NCBI GenBank assembly: GCA_013215025.1
Contig: JABSRR010000058.1
Coordinates: 13,255 to 18,785, forward strand
Length of the DNA stretch: 5,531 bases
Direction of reading: 5' to 3'
DNA from: Pseudomonadales bacterium
GTDB taxonomy: Bacteria; Pseudomonadota; Gammaproteobacteria; Pseudomonadales; DT-91
The notes under the pieces were generated by a model. It was not told where the DNA came from. It ran no database searches and saw only the letters and a list, made by a program, of their open reading frames with translations. Below, piece by piece: positions 1-5,531 of the stretch; the first letter of the stretch is position 1, and every line of letters begins with the position of its first letter. Made by a program: the position numbers and the translations under genes.

Positions 1-677
1 CCGCCGGCCGCAAAGCGAAAGATTTCGACATTTTCTTCCTCACTGCGCAGCGTATCCACCAAGGCAAAGGCAAGCGCATGCGGCAAATGACTGGTTGACG
101 CTAACACTTTGTCATGTTGCGCAATCGGCATGCTCACGACATCTGCACCAACCGCCTGCCATAACTCGGAAACGGTATGCAAGGCAGCCGCATCTGTCTG
201 CGCATCGGGCGTAAGAATGACGTGATGATTCACATATAGATTAGGATTGGACGCTGATATGCCACTTTGCTCAGAGCCAGCTATTGGATGACCTAGGATA
301 AACCAGGGCGGCACCGCGCCTAATTCAGCCACTAACATATCGGCAACTTCACCTTTCACGCTTGCCACGTCGGTAACCACGGCATGCGCTTGACGGTGCG
401 TTTGAATCATCGATATATATTGTTTTATCGCTAAGGTTGGCACGCCTAAGACAATGACGTCAGCCTCTGCAATCGCCTGCGGCAGTTGCTGTAAATCCTC
501 GACCACGCTATCAATCACTGCTAGCGATTGACCTTGATAAAGCAGCTCTGTATTTCTTGCATACGCTGCAACCGATTGAATTTTACCGCGCTGCTTCAAG
601 CCCATCGCCCATGAACCACCGATCAGACCGGCGCCGATTACCAGCATTTTTAAGTTCGCTAGATGAAGCTCGCTCAT
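1..677 (-). CDS. tyrA: Prephenate/arogenate dehydrogenase, N-terminal part (cut by window edge)
   Basis: Oxidatively decarboxylates prephenate to 4-hydroxyphenylpyruvate (or arogenate to tyrosine) in the cytoplasm, the committed step to tyrosine. The first 225 residues are visible and the frame is still open at base 1, just after FRFAAGG, so the C-terminal helical domain is missing. Seen: the dinucleotide-binding loop GAGLIGGS (residues 15-22), DVASVK (103-108), GHPIAGSE (129-136), a His-Asp pair (188-189) and SHLPH (196-200), all in family order. By family knowledge His130 should be the catalytic histidine and Ser106 a hydroxyl-binding serine. The ATG at 677 is chosen because a TAGG ribosome-binding sequence lies 7 bases upstream, overlapping the hisC stop, and the Rossmann strand begins about ten residues in. 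A later Met11 has no good site. There is no fused chorismate mutase in front. In Pseudomonas this gene is fused to aroA downstream; whether that holds here cannot be seen. The acidic residue usual at the end of the second strand is replaced by Ala-Arg (40-41). Confidence 0.95.
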   Translation of the reverse strand, partial: MSELHLANLKMLVIGAGLIGGSWAMGLKQRGKIQSVAAYARNTELLYQGQSLAVIDSVVEDLQQLPQAIAEADVIVLGVPTLAIKQYISMIQTHRQAHAVVTDVASVKGEVADMLVAELGAVPPWFILGHPIAGSEQSGISASNPNLYVNHHVILTPDAQTDAAALHTVSELWQAVGADVVSMPIAQHDKVLASTSHLPHALAFALVDTLRSEEENVEIFRFAAG

Positions 678-688
678 ACCTAGACCTA
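678..688 (-). promoter_or_regulatory. tyrA ribosome binding site overlapping hisC stop codon
   Basis: Read on the minus strand, the hisC stop codon TAG (688-686) is followed by G, giving TAGG with 7 bases before the tyrA ATG. The gap between the genes is only 8 bases. Seen directly; that ribosomes ending hisC re-initiate at tyrA is an inference from the spacing. The match to the consensus is short, so translational coupling may matter for tyrA expression. Confidence 0.5.
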
Positions 689-1810
689 TATCTTTGCTTG
701 CGCACGCAGCTGGTGCAGCGCATCAATAAAAGCCTGATTTTCTTCAGCTAGGCCAATCGACACGCGTAAATGCTGCGGCAAACCATAGCCCGCAATTGGT
801 CGCACAATAACGCCTAAGGCAAGCAAGTCGTGATAAACAGCATCGGCATCTCTTGCTGTATCGAAGGTAATAAAATTACCTTGTGAAGGAATGAAGGCCA
901 GATTTAACGCCGCCAAGGCCGTCTCAAGCTGGATTCGCCCAGCTGCATTGACAGCAATACTGCGCTGTAAATAGTCGTGATCATCTAACACGGTTTGTGC
1001 AGCTAATTGCGCAAGAATATTGACATTAAATGGCTCACGCACCCGATTTAAAATATCGGCGATATCCGGTGAAGAGGCGGCAAAACCACAGCGCAAACCT
1101 GCAAGGCCAAAGGCTTTGGAGAAACTGCGAGTTAAGACCAAGTTAGGGAAGGCGCGCAACAAGGCGAAGCCATCAGCATAGTCATCCCCCACCTCGTCTA
1201 TGTATTCACTGTAGGCCTCATCAAGCACGACAATGATATGTTCTGGTACTTGCTGCATAAACGTCAGCATCGCTTGATGACTGAGCCATGTGCCGGTGGG
1301 GTTATTCGGGTTAGCAATAAAAATCACTGACGTGTCGTCAGTAATTGCGGCAAGCATCGCATCAAGATCGTAGCCATAATTTTTTGCAGCTACCTCAATT
1401 GCCTTGGCGCCAAGATACTGCGTCATAATCGAGTAGACTACAAAGGCATGTTGCGAATAAATAACCGAGCTATTCGGATTGATATAGCTAAGGCCGATCA
1501 AATTCAACACATCATTCGAGCCATTGCCCAGAGTCAGCTGATCGGGGCTCAGCTTATAAACGTCTGCCAGTTTTTGCTTTAAGCTGAAAGCCGCGCCATC
1601 AGGATAGCGGGTAAGCTCAGACAGCAGCTTGGGATCTGCCAATCGCGATTGCACCATGGGGCTGAGACCCAATGGGTTTTCGTTGCTGGCAAGTTTAACA
1701 ATCTTTTCAAGTCCCAGCTCACGCTGCAGTTCTTCAACCGGTTTTCCAGGCTGATAGGGGCGCAAGGCTTGCACACCTTGATTCGCTAATGCAATAAAAT
1801 CACAGCTCAT
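686..1810 (-). CDS. hisC: Histidinol-phosphate / aromatic aminotransferase (HisC family, class I/II PLP enzyme)
   Basis: PLP-dependent cytoplasmic aminotransferase of 374 residues, a usual length for the family. Seen in order: SNENPLG (42-48), RYPDG (68-72), GNGSND (95-100, cofactor phosphate loop), NPNNPTGT (167-174), DEAY (197-200, Asp contacts the pyridine nitrogen), SFSKAFGLAGLRCGF with the Schiff-base lysine at 232, and LRVSIG with the carboxylate-binding arginine at 349. Motifs and overall order match HisC, which interconverts histidinol phosphate and imidazole acetol phosphate. The gene lies between pheA and tyrA with no histidine genes in view. HisC paralogues in this position in pseudomonads are known to accept aromatic amino acids, so the likely job is transamination of phenylpyruvate, 4-hydroxyphenylpyruvate or prephenate, possibly with histidinol phosphate too. 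That assignment rests on context. The ATG at 1810 follows the pheA stop by 15 bases, with GAG 6 bases upstream; the protein begins at the expected distance from SNENPLG. A second, dedicated hisC elsewhere in the genome is possible. Confidence 0.95.
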   Translation of the reverse strand: MSCDFIALANQGVQALRPYQPGKPVEELQRELGLEKIVKLASNENPLGLSPMVQSRLADPKLLSELTRYPDGAAFSLKQKLADVYKLSPDQLTLGNGSNDVLNLIGLSYINPNSSVIYSQHAFVVYSIMTQYLGAKAIEVAAKNYGYDLDAMLAAITDDTSVIFIANPNNPTGTWLSHQAMLTFMQQVPEHIIVVLDEAYSEYIDEVGDDYADGFALLRAFPNLVLTRSFSKAFGLAGLRCGFAASSPDIADILNRVREPFNVNILAQLAAQTVLDDHDYLQRSIAVNAAGRIQLETALAALNLAFIPSQGNFITFDTARDADAVYHDLLALGVIVRPIAGYGLPQHLRVSIGLAEENQAFIDALHQLRAQAKI

Positions 1811-1825
1811 AGCATTCTCAAATAG

Positions 1826-2935
1826 TTATAAGGCAGCTTTGGGGTAAGAGCCTAAGGTCTTTAGCACAATAGATTGCTCTTTCAGCTCATCTAAGATTTT
1901 CTGCGTAGTCGATGAGCTTTGATGGCCTTCGAATTCAATGAAAAACACATAGGCCCAATTTTCAGTACGCGACGGTCGGGTATCAATACGCGTCAACATT
2001 ACGCCCTCACGTTCGAACGAGCCAAGCAAACGGTACAAGGCGCCAGGTTTGTTGTGCGTTGACACAATCACTGAGGTCTTATCATCCCCAGAAGGACCCA
2101 CCGATTCACGACCAACAATTAAGAAACGCGTAGTATTGGTTGATAAATCCTGAATATTTTCAGCCATCGCTGACAAACCATACAGCTCTATTGCCATCGA
2201 ACCGGCAATGGCCGCAACCGATGTATCATCTTGCGCCATTTGCGCCGCTAAGGCGTTAGATGCCACCGCGACCCGCTCAATATCCGGCCAATGTTGATCT
2301 AACCAATAGCGAGACTGCGCTAAGGCTTGCTGATGCGCGCAAATTTTACCAATCGCATCAGGTTTACTGTCAGGGTGCACCAATAAGTGTAAGTTAATCG
2401 GCAACTCCACTTCGCCACAAATCTTCAAGCTCGACTGCATGAAGTTATCAAGCGTGTGGTTGACCATGCCCTCGGTTGAATTTTCAACTGGCACAACACC
2501 GTAAGTAGCATCGCCGTTTTCAACTTGACTAAACACTTGCGCAATCGATGAAACCGGTGCAGTTATCGCCCCAAAGCCAAAGTGTTTTTGCGCCGCAGCA
2601 TGCGTAAAAGTGCCTTCAGGGCCTAAAAAAGCGATACTTAATGGCTTTTCTAGGGCCAAACATGCCGACATGATTTCACGAAAAATATGCGCTACAGCAT
2701 CATCTTCTAACGGCCCATCGTTACGTGCTTTCACTGCACGTAAGACCTGTGCCTCACGCTCTGGGCGATAAAATTTCACCTCATCATGCTGAGCAAGCGG
2801 CACGTCTTTCAACTTTACCTCGGCAACCTGCTGCGCCACCTTAGCACGCTGATTGAGCAGCTGATGCAGCTGTTTATCAATCGCATCGATAGACGTACGT
2901 AGCTGATCTAATGACGGTATTTGCTTATCGCTCAT
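1826..2935 (-). CDS. pheA: Bifunctional chorismate mutase / prephenate dehydratase (P-protein)
   Basis: Converts chorismate to prephenate and then to phenylpyruvate, the phenylalanine branch. At 369 residues it is the normal three-domain length. Residues 1-95 are an AroQ-type chorismate mutase, with Arg13, Arg30, Lys41 and Arg60-Glu61 aligning by eye with E. coli Arg11, Arg28, Lys39 and Arg51-Glu52. Residues 100-275 are prephenate dehydratase, with FLGPEGTFT (103-111), GVVPVENSTEGMVNHTLD (146-163) and the catalytic TTRF motif (268-271). Residues 286-365 are an ACT domain with GALY (298-301), which in this family binds phenylalanine for feedback inhibition; the usual ESRP motif reads DTRP here (318-321). 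E. coli Gln88 of the mutase site is replaced by Glu96. The ATG at 2935 has GGA 8 bases upstream and lies 35 bases after serC. No leader peptide or attenuator precedes it, so control is probably through the shared transcript and ACT-domain feedback. Confidence 0.97.
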   Translation of the reverse strand: MSDKQIPSLDQLRTSIDAIDKQLHQLLNQRAKVAQQVAEVKLKDVPLAQHDEVKFYRPEREAQVLRAVKARNDGPLEDDAVAHIFREIMSACLALEKPLSIAFLGPEGTFTHAAAQKHFGFGAITAPVSSIAQVFSQVENGDATYGVVPVENSTEGMVNHTLDNFMQSSLKICGEVELPINLHLLVHPDSKPDAIGKICAHQQALAQSRYWLDQHWPDIERVAVASNALAAQMAQDDTSVAAIAGSMAIELYGLSAMAENIQDLSTNTTRFLIVGRESVGPSGDDKTSVIVSTHNKPGALYRLLGSFEREGVMLTRIDTRPSRTENWAYVFFIEFEGHQSSSTTQKILDELKEQSIVLKTLGSYPKAAL

Positions 2936-2943
2936 CGCTTTAT

Positions 2944-2946
2944 TCC
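2944..2946 (-). promoter_or_regulatory. pheA ribosome binding site
   Basis: On the minus strand GGA sits 8 bases before the pheA ATG in the 35-base serC-pheA gap (2936-2970). It is a short match to the consensus, but there is no better start nearby and the start gives the expected N-terminus of the chorismate mutase domain. No promoter-like pair was seen in this gap. Confidence 0.45.
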
Positions 2947-2961
2947 ATCTGATGGCTGCAG

Positions 2962-2978
2962 TGAAAAGGCCTAGCCTT
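2962..2978 (-). other. Small hairpin with the serC stop codon as its loop
   Basis: Read on the minus strand, AAGGC and GCCTT flank the serC stop codon TAG as a perfect 5-base inverted repeat with a 3-base loop, followed by a short T run. It resembles a very small terminator, but the stem is short with two A-T pairs and only four T residues follow, two of them inside the stem. It is unlikely to stop transcription efficiently; it could slow ribosomes or polymerase slightly, or mean nothing. Confidence 0.25.
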
Positions 2979-4050
2979 GCGCAGCAGCAAATTGTTGCAT
3001 AAACGCGATAAGATCATCGACTGCTTGCTCAGGCACCGCATTGTAGATGCTGGCGCGCATACCACCAACGCTGCGATGGCCCTTAAGATTAAGCAGACCT
3101 GCTGCATCTGCCTGTTGTAAAAAGGTTTTATCCAGATCAGCATTCGCCAATGTAAAGGGTACATTCATCAAAGAGCGAGAGGACAACTCTACAGGGTTGG
3201 CATAGAAACCAGAATTATCGATGTAGTCATAGAGCTTTGCCGCTTTACGACGATTTATTGCCTCTATCGCCGCTATACCGCCCTGCGCTTTTAACCATTT
3301 AAAAACTAGGCCAGCCAAATAAATAGCATAGGTTGGCGGCGTGTTATACATGCTGTCATTATCGGCTGCCGTCTGCCAATCTAACATGGCAGGCGTTGAT
3401 GGGCGAGCACGACCCAGTAGGTCTTTACGCACAATGACCAAGGTTAAACCGGCTGGGCCAATATTTTTTTGCGCACCTGCATAAATAACACCGTATTTAG
3501 TCACATCAATATGACGTGATAAGATCGTTGACGACATATCGGCAACTAATGGCGCATTAACTTCAGGCTCATGAAAAAATTCCACACCGCCAATAGTTTC
3601 ATTAGGGGTGAAATGTAAATATGCAGCGTTATCTGATAGCTGCCAGCTATCAACGGCTGGGATAGTCGAGAAATTAGTATCTTCAGAAGATGCGGCAACA
3701 TTGACTTGGCCGTAGCGCTTAGCCTCTTTAATGGCCTTTTTCGACCACTGACCTGTATTCAGATAATCGGCAACACCACCTTCAGGCAATAGGTTTAATG
3801 GCACAGAGGCGAATTGCGTGCTTGCACCGCCTTGTAAAAACAGTACTGCATAATCATCCGGTATAGCCATTAAATCACGTAAATCTTGCTCTGCCTGCTC
3901 GGCTATCGCGACAATCTCGGCACTTCGATGACTCATTTCCATTACCGACAGGCCAGCGCCCTGCCAATCTAAAATTTCATCTTGTGCCTGCTTAAGAACT
4001 GACTCCGGCAACGCTGCCGGGCCTGCACAGAAGTTATGAACTCTTGCCAT
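2971..4050 (-). CDS. serC: Phosphoserine / 4-phosphohydroxythreonine aminotransferase
   Basis: Cytoplasmic PLP enzyme that transfers the amino group from glutamate to 3-phosphohydroxypyruvate, giving phosphoserine for serine synthesis. In Gammaproteobacteria with the deoxyxylulose 5-phosphate-dependent route it also acts in pyridoxal phosphate synthesis, as PdxF. The 359 residues match the family length (E. coli 362). Seen: N-terminal [10 protein letters not shown] (6-15), SHRS (40-43), the cofactor loop GGAST (74-78, the GGAS type rather than E. coli GGGRG), Trp102 that stacks on the PLP ring, NETIGG (150-155), Asp171 in [10 protein letters not shown], the Schiff-base Lys195 in [19 protein letters not shown] (236-240), and the phosphate-binding [15 protein letters not shown] with His325, Arg326 and Arg332. 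The ATG at 4050 is supported by AAAAGG 7 bases upstream and by alignment to E. coli MAQIFNFSSGP. It follows gyrA by 59 bases and precedes pheA by 35, so it may head its own transcript while also reading through from gyrA. Confidence 0.97.
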   Translation of the reverse strand: MARVHNFCAGPAALPESVLKQAQDEILDWQGAGLSVMEMSHRSAEIVAIAEQAEQDLRDLMAIPDDYAVLFLQGGASTQFASVPLNLLPEGGVADYLNTGQWSKKAIKEAKRYGQVNVAASSEDTNFSTIPAVDSWQLSDNAAYLHFTPNETIGGVEFFHEPEVNAPLVADMSSTILSRHIDVTKYGVIYAGAQKNIGPAGLTLVIVRKDLLGRARPSTPAMLDWQTAADNDSMYNTPPTYAIYLAGLVFKWLKAQGGIAAIEAINRRKAAKLYDYIDNSGFYANPVELSSRSLMNVPFTLANADLDKTFLQQADAAGLLNLKGHRSVGGMRASIYNAVPEQAVDDLIAFMQQFAAAQG

Positions 4051-4057
4051 GTGTAAA

Positions 4058-4063
4058 CCTTTT
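4058..4063 (-). promoter_or_regulatory. serC ribosome binding site
   Basis: On the minus strand AAAAGG lies 7 bases before the serC ATG. It is among the clearest ribosome binding sequences in the window and fixes the serC start. Confidence 0.65.
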
Positions 4064-4090
4064 AGTACTTAATATTAATCATTTGCAAAT
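4064..4090. repeat. Cluster of short palindromes in gyrA-serC spacer
   Basis: Three perfect palindromes lie close together: AGTACT (4064-4069), TTAATATTAA (4069-4078) and ATTTGCAAAT (4081-4090). The two 10-base ones could be half of an operator or simply reflect AT-rich sequence; neither has a G/C-rich stem and T run as an intrinsic terminator would. They overlap the tentative -10 region. Confidence 0.35.
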
Positions 4091-4102
4091 CGCGAATCTC
4101 AA
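4074..4102 (-). promoter_or_regulatory. Possible weak serC promoter in the gyrA-serC gap
   Basis: On the minus strand TTGAGA (4102-4097; five of six match the sigma-70 -35 consensus) is followed after 17 bases by ATTAAT (4079-4074; four of six match the -10 consensus). Transcription would begin near 4067, leaving a leader of about 17 bases that still contains the AAAAGG ribosome binding site. The spacer is AT-rich, so chance matches are likely; the call is tentative. The gap shows no clear gyrA terminator, so serC may also be reached by read-through. Confidence 0.3.
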
Positions 4103-4109
4103 TTGGTAG

Positions 4110-5531
4110 CTATTCAGCCTCAAGCGCTTGCTCGGGCTCTGCATCCGTTTCAGCAATGCGCTCAACACCAATTAACTGCTCTGACTCAGCAACTTTTATT
4201 AATCGCACACCCTGCGTATTTCTTCCCAGCACCGAAATCTCATCGGTTCGGGTACGTACCAGGGTGCCTTGGTTGGAAATCATCATAATTTCATCACCAT
4301 CGAAAACCTGAGTTGCACCAACCAGCTGACCATTACGATCGCTGCACTGCATACCAATAACGCCCTGGGTCGCACGTCCCTTGGTAGGAAAATCTTCCAT
4401 TGCGGTGCGTTTACCAAAACCGTTCTCAGACACCGTCAATAACTTACCGCCTTGCTCGGGTATGATTAGCGCAATACACTCGCAGTCAGCCGCCATTTTA
4501 ATGCCGCGCACACCTCTTGAGGTTCTGCCCATAGAGCGAACATCTGACTCTTTAAATCGATTCACCTTACCTGAGCTTGCCACCAAGGTAATGTCATCAG
4601 CACCAGAGGTAATGGCGGTGCCGACTAATTGATCCCCTTCATCCAGATTAATCGCACGCAAACCAACGCTGCGCTGACGCGAGAAATCTGTTAACGGGGT
4701 CTTTTTCACCGTGCCATTTCTGGTGGCAAAGAAAATAAACTTATCGTCGTGATACTCATCGACCACTAAAAATGAGGTAATGCGCTCGCCTTCGTCAAGC
4801 GGCAACAAATTTACTAAGGGGCGACCACGAGCCTGCCTCGATGCAACAGGAATCTGGTACGGTTTAATCCAATACACCTTACCTTCGGTGGTAAAGCACA
4901 ATAAGGTGTCGTGGGTATTGGCAATCAATAGATGCTCGACAAAATCTTCATCTTTAACCGCTGTCGCTGACTTACCTTTACCACCGCGTCGCTGTGCTCG
5001 ATAGTCTTCCAGCGGCTGGGTTTTTGCATAGCCGCCATGCGATATCGTGATGACTCGATCTTCTTCAGAGATCAGGTCTTCATGGGTTAAATCCAGCTGC
5101 GATGCTGAAATTTCGGTACGACGAGGGTCACCAAAGTTTTCTTTAACTTCTTGGAGCTCTTCACGAATCACGTTAATCAGTCGCTCAGCGGAACTTAGGA
5201 TATCTAAGTAATCAGCTATCTGCTCAAGCTTTTCTTGATACTCATTGATTAATTTATCGTGCTCAAGCCCGGTGAGTTTTTGCAAGCGCATATCTAAGAT
5301 ACTTTGCGCCTGCTCCGCGGATAAATAATATTGCCCGTCACGGAAGCCAAATTCGCTGCCTAAAGACTCAGGGCGACAGGCACCCTCACCCGCTCGCTCC
5401 AGCATGGCAGTCACATCACCCGGTTGCCAGGCCTGCTTTAATAAGTTTTCACGCGCTTCCGCTGTGGTATTTGACGCCTTAATGAGTGCAATTACTGGGT
5501 CAATATTGGCGATCGCTACCGCTAGCCCCTC
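4110..5531 (-). CDS. gyrA: DNA gyrase subunit A, C-terminal part (cut by window edge)
   Basis: Gyrase A breaks and rejoins DNA and wraps it to introduce negative supercoils, as an A2B2 complex with GyrB. The frame is open to base 5531, so the first visible residue is internal (EGLAVAIANIDPV, matching E. coli EALAVALANIDP). The 473 visible residues are somewhat over half of a typical 850-900. The winged-helix domain with the quinolone-resistance region and the catalytic tyrosine is outside the window. Seen: the coiled-coil/exit-gate stretch (about visible residues 70-140, with MRLQKLTGLEHDKL), then the C-terminal beta-pinwheel. The GyrA box QRRGGKG is at 4994-4974 (visible residues 180-186); its presence is the mark of GyrA rather than ParC. 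Degenerate repeats of the box recur (ARGRPLVNLL, SVGLRAINL, SRGVRGIKM, TQGVIGMQ, TQGVRLIKV), as expected for pinwheel blades. The acidic tail after the last blade is only about 18 residues, shorter than in E. coli. A GTG at 5414 is an internal codon, not the start. Confidence 0.97.
   Translation of the reverse strand, partial: EGLAVAIANIDPVIALIKASNTTAEARENLLKQAWQPGDVTAMLERAGEGACRPESLGSEFGFRDGQYYLSAEQAQSILDMRLQKLTGLEHDKLINEYQEKLEQIADYLDILSSAERLINVIREELQEVKENFGDPRRTEISASQLDLTHEDLISEEDRVITISHGGYAKTQPLEDYRAQRRGGKGKSATAVKDEDFVEHLLIANTHDTLLCFTTEGKVYWIKPYQIPVASRQARGRPLVNLLPLDEGERITSFLVVDEYHDDKFIFFATRNGTVKKTPLTDFSRQRSVGLRAINLDEGDQLVGTAITSGADDITLVASSGKVNRFKESDVRSMGRTSRGVRGIKMAADCECIALIIPEQGGKLLTVSENGFGKRTAMEDFPTKGRATQGVIGMQCSDRNGQLVGATQVFDGDEIMMISNQGTLVRTRTDEISVLGRNTQGVRLIKVAESEQLIGVERIAETDAEPEQALEAE

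Noticed and set aside
557..751. Open frame of 64 codons on the plus strand
   Set aside because: It lies antisense over the tyrA start and the hisC end, both strongly supported; the translation resembles no family I recognise.
1579..1776. Open frame of 65 codons on the minus strand in another frame of hisC
   Set aside because: Entirely within hisC, whose frame carries all the family motifs; a shadow frame.
2944..2954. CCATC-A-GATGG inverted repeat in the serC-pheA gap as a terminator or operator
   Set aside because: The loop would be a single base and no T run follows; most likely chance.
2940..3164. Open frame of 74 codons on the minus strand overlapping the end of serC
   Set aside because: It is a shifted frame of serC that happens to run into the spacer before pheA; no recognisable domain, and the serC frame is certain.
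4103..4288. Open frame of 61 codons on the plus strand at the gyrA end
   Set aside because: Antisense to the well-conserved end of gyrA, with no convincing start signal or domain.
4381..4632. Open frame of 83 codons on the plus strand within gyrA
   Set aside because: Antisense to the gyrase pinwheel blades; the composition is what the reverse strand of gyrA would give.
4780..5004. Open frame of 74 codons on the plus strand within gyrA
   Set aside because: Antisense to the GyrA box region; no family resemblance.
5403..5414. GTG/ATG codons as a start for a shorter gyrA product
   Set aside because: The frame continues unbroken upstream to the window edge with sequence matching GyrA, so these are internal codons.
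4110..5531. ParC (topoisomerase IV subunit A) rather than GyrA
   Set aside because: An intact QRRGGKG box and a full set of pinwheel blades close to E. coli GyrA exclude ParC, as does the neighbouring gene order.

Overview
The window holds five protein-coding genes, all on the minus strand. Read in the direction of transcription (right to left) they are gyrA (its 3' part only), serC, pheA, hisC and tyrA (its 5' part only). Coding sequence covers nearly everything; the gaps are 59, 35, 15 and 8 bases. No RNA gene, insertion sequence, CRISPR array, phage gene or toxin-antitoxin pair is visible.

The gene order gyrA-serC-pheA-hisC-tyrA is known from pseudomonads and related Gammaproteobacteria, where it usually continues into aroA, cmk and rpsA as a 'mixed-function supraoperon'. 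The order, the protein sequences (pseudomonad-type fused chorismate mutase/prephenate dehydratase; SerC and GyrA close to E. coli motif by motif) and the middling base composition point to a gammaproteobacterium outside the enterics, perhaps a marine Pseudomonas relative such as a Cellvibrionales or Oceanospirillales member. That placement is inference; the genus cannot be read from this window.

Region by region: positions 5531-4110 encode the C-terminal 473 residues of DNA gyrase subunit A, including the whole DNA-wrapping domain. Positions 4109-4051 are an AT-rich spacer with short palindromes, a possible weak promoter and a good ribosome binding site for serC. Positions 4050-2971 encode phosphoserine aminotransferase. 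Positions 2935-1826 encode the bifunctional P-protein. Positions 1810-686 encode a histidinol-phosphate/aromatic aminotransferase. Positions 677-1 encode the first 225 residues of prephenate/arogenate dehydrogenase.

The last three genes form a pathway segment: PheA takes chorismate through prephenate to phenylpyruvate, TyrA takes prephenate to 4-hydroxyphenylpyruvate (or arogenate to tyrosine), and a HisC-family aminotransferase can transaminate the keto acids. SerC makes phosphoserine for serine and also acts in pyridoxal phosphate synthesis, the cofactor used by both SerC and HisC. The tight spacing from serC onward suggests co-transcription and some translational coupling.

This is an ordinary, conserved housekeeping region. 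I found no undescribed system. The second-look items are small: cofactor specificity of TyrA, substitutions in PheA, the likely aromatic role of HisC, and minor intergenic structure.
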